From Callipepla californica brunnescens (taxonomy: Eukaryota; Chordata; Aves; Galliformes; Odontophoridae), in NCBI GenBank assembly GCA_023055505.1, contig JALIRH010000006.1, positions 25,641,105 to 25,705,104 of the forward strand: a stretch of 64,000 bases of DNA. The letters run 5' to 3'. Positions 63,101-64,000 of the stretch are shown one piece after another. Position numbers and translations under genes: made by a program. The notes beneath the pieces were generated by a model, which did no database searches, was not told the DNA's origin, and saw only the letters and a program-made list of their open reading frames with translations. Position 1 is the stretch's first letter. Each line of letters starts with the position of its first letter.

Positions 63101-64000
63101 GTCTACAAAATCCTTAGTTCTTACTTTAAAAGCTAAGTGTAAGAGACAAAAAGTCTTCCCTTCCCAAGACTTTAAGACAGTACAAAATTGTCTCCAGAGT
63201 TAAAGCCAGATGAGTTTTTCTGTGGTGTCAAGATTGAAGTGCAGTAAGCTTCAGTGCACTTAATGTATTCCAGATTCTAGGAGATTGATGTACTTTTTTT
63301 TTTTTTTCTGTAATAACTGATAATATTCTGCTAAGCAGTTGCAGTTGGTTGTCGTAGTTTGTTGTTCAGTTACTCAGTGGCTGCTGCAAAGCCATCCTTC
63401 TTCATGCTGCCCATCAGTAACACCAGCTCACTGATGCAGAAGCTGTCTGTGTAGTTGGGTCACTCTCAAGTTAGCACAGTGGTAGATGACTTTCCCTGCC
63501 CATGTCAGGTACTCTGACCGTATGCTAGAAGATGAAGTTCTGACTCAGTAGTCTTTCTTGACTCCTGAGTTCTGTAGTCAAGAAAGAAGTTTTAGTAGGG
63601 GCTGAAAATAATCGCAGGATGACTTGGATTGGAAGGTAATGTAGTCCCAAGCACCTTGCCATAGGCAGGGTTGCCAGCCACCAGATCAGACTGCCCAGGG
63701 CCCATCCAAGCTGGCCTGGAACACCTCCAGTGATAGGGCATCCAGACTTCTCTGGGCAACCTGTGCCAGGGCCTCGCCACTCGCTGAGTAAAGAATTGTC
63801 TCCTAACATCTGACCTGATTCTTCTTTCTTCTTGTTTGAAATTGTTTCCCCTTGTCCTGTTGTATCAGGCAGTATAAAAAGTCAGTCCTCTCCAGCTTAC
63901 ATGCTCCCTTTGTGTACTGGAAGGCCACACATAAATCTCCCCAGGGCCATCTCTCCTCTCCAGGGTGAACAAGCCCAGCTCTCTCAACCTTTCTTCACAA
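60158..64000 (+). other. AHR: AHR intron 2 (5' part; runs past the window end)
   Basis: Starts GTAAGAG. No further AHR exon (PAS-A coding) appears before the window ends. The sequence is AT-rich with T runs near 62320 and 63294-63307, and a CR1 copy enters at 63610. No independent gene is recognised. Confidence 0.88.
63610..64000 (-). mobile_element. CR1 LINE, inverted, continues past the window end
   Basis: Begins with the complement of a CR1 3' end that lacks the outermost octamers (AATCGCAGGATGACTTGGATTGGAAGG). It continues through the 3' UTR (GGGCATCCAGACTTCTCTGGGCAACCTGTGCCAGGGCCT) to the ORF2-tail complement (CTCTCCTCTCCAGGGTGAACAAGCCCAGCTCTCTCAACC) at the window edge. It lies in AHR intron 2, antisense to the gene. 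It resembles the copy at 19444 in its 3' UTR layout, suggesting the same or a related CR1 subfamily. Confidence 0.94.

Noticed and set aside
1..64000. CRISPR arrays, operons, tRNA or rRNA genes
   Set aside because: No direct-repeat/spacer arrays, Shine-Dalgarno-linked gene strings, or tRNA A/B-box cloverleaf were recognised. The window is vertebrate nuclear DNA.

Overview
The window looks like avian nuclear DNA, most likely from a galliform such as chicken. Two observations support this. There are at least nine truncated CR1 LINE copies on both strands, and one short element has the terminal inverted repeats of the Galluhop-type mariner. The background is AT-rich and intron-like, with many small homopolymers and microsatellites and no prokaryotic gene organisation. 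Nearly all short open frames are chance frames or decayed CR1 reverse-transcriptase remnants.

The only confidently recognised protein-coding gene is the 5' end of the aryl hydrocarbon receptor gene, AHR (AHR1 type), on the + strand. Coding exon 1 (53529..53584) encodes the N terminus with its basic cluster. Coding exon 2 (59970..60157) encodes the bHLH DNA-binding and dimerisation domain. Both exons have canonical splice sites and the reading frame is continuous across the junction. Exon 1 sits in a strong CpG island of about 1.6 kb (roughly 52440..54080) that is evidently the promoter. The island has no obvious TATA box and carries GC boxes, a YY1-type AACATGGCGGC element and a GCC repeat. 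The PAS domains and transactivation region lie beyond the window end.

Layout: 1..52.2 kb is an upstream gene-poor region with no recognised exon. It is broken up by CR1 copies near 11.9, 12.5, 19.4, 31.5, 39.1, 42.5, 49.0 and 51.2 kb, a Galluhop-like element at 38.2-38.5 kb, an (AAAAG)n tract at 30.3 kb, a palindromic AT microsatellite at 9.0 kb, and a pair of nearly identical segments of about 118 bp at 45.2 and 47.7 kb. From 52.2 to 54.1 kb is the AHR promoter and exon 1. Intron 1 runs from 53.6 to 60.0 kb and holds a CTCF-like motif and an unexplained minus-strand open frame. Intron 2 runs from 60.2 kb to the end, where another CR1 copy runs off the window.

I found no convincing new multi-gene system. 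The items most worth a second look are the uORF whose stop overlaps the AHR start codon (ATGA), the 118-bp duplicated sequence of unknown family, and two minus-strand frames (about 9.8-10.1 kb and 54.45-54.88 kb) whose composition looks more protein-like than their surroundings.
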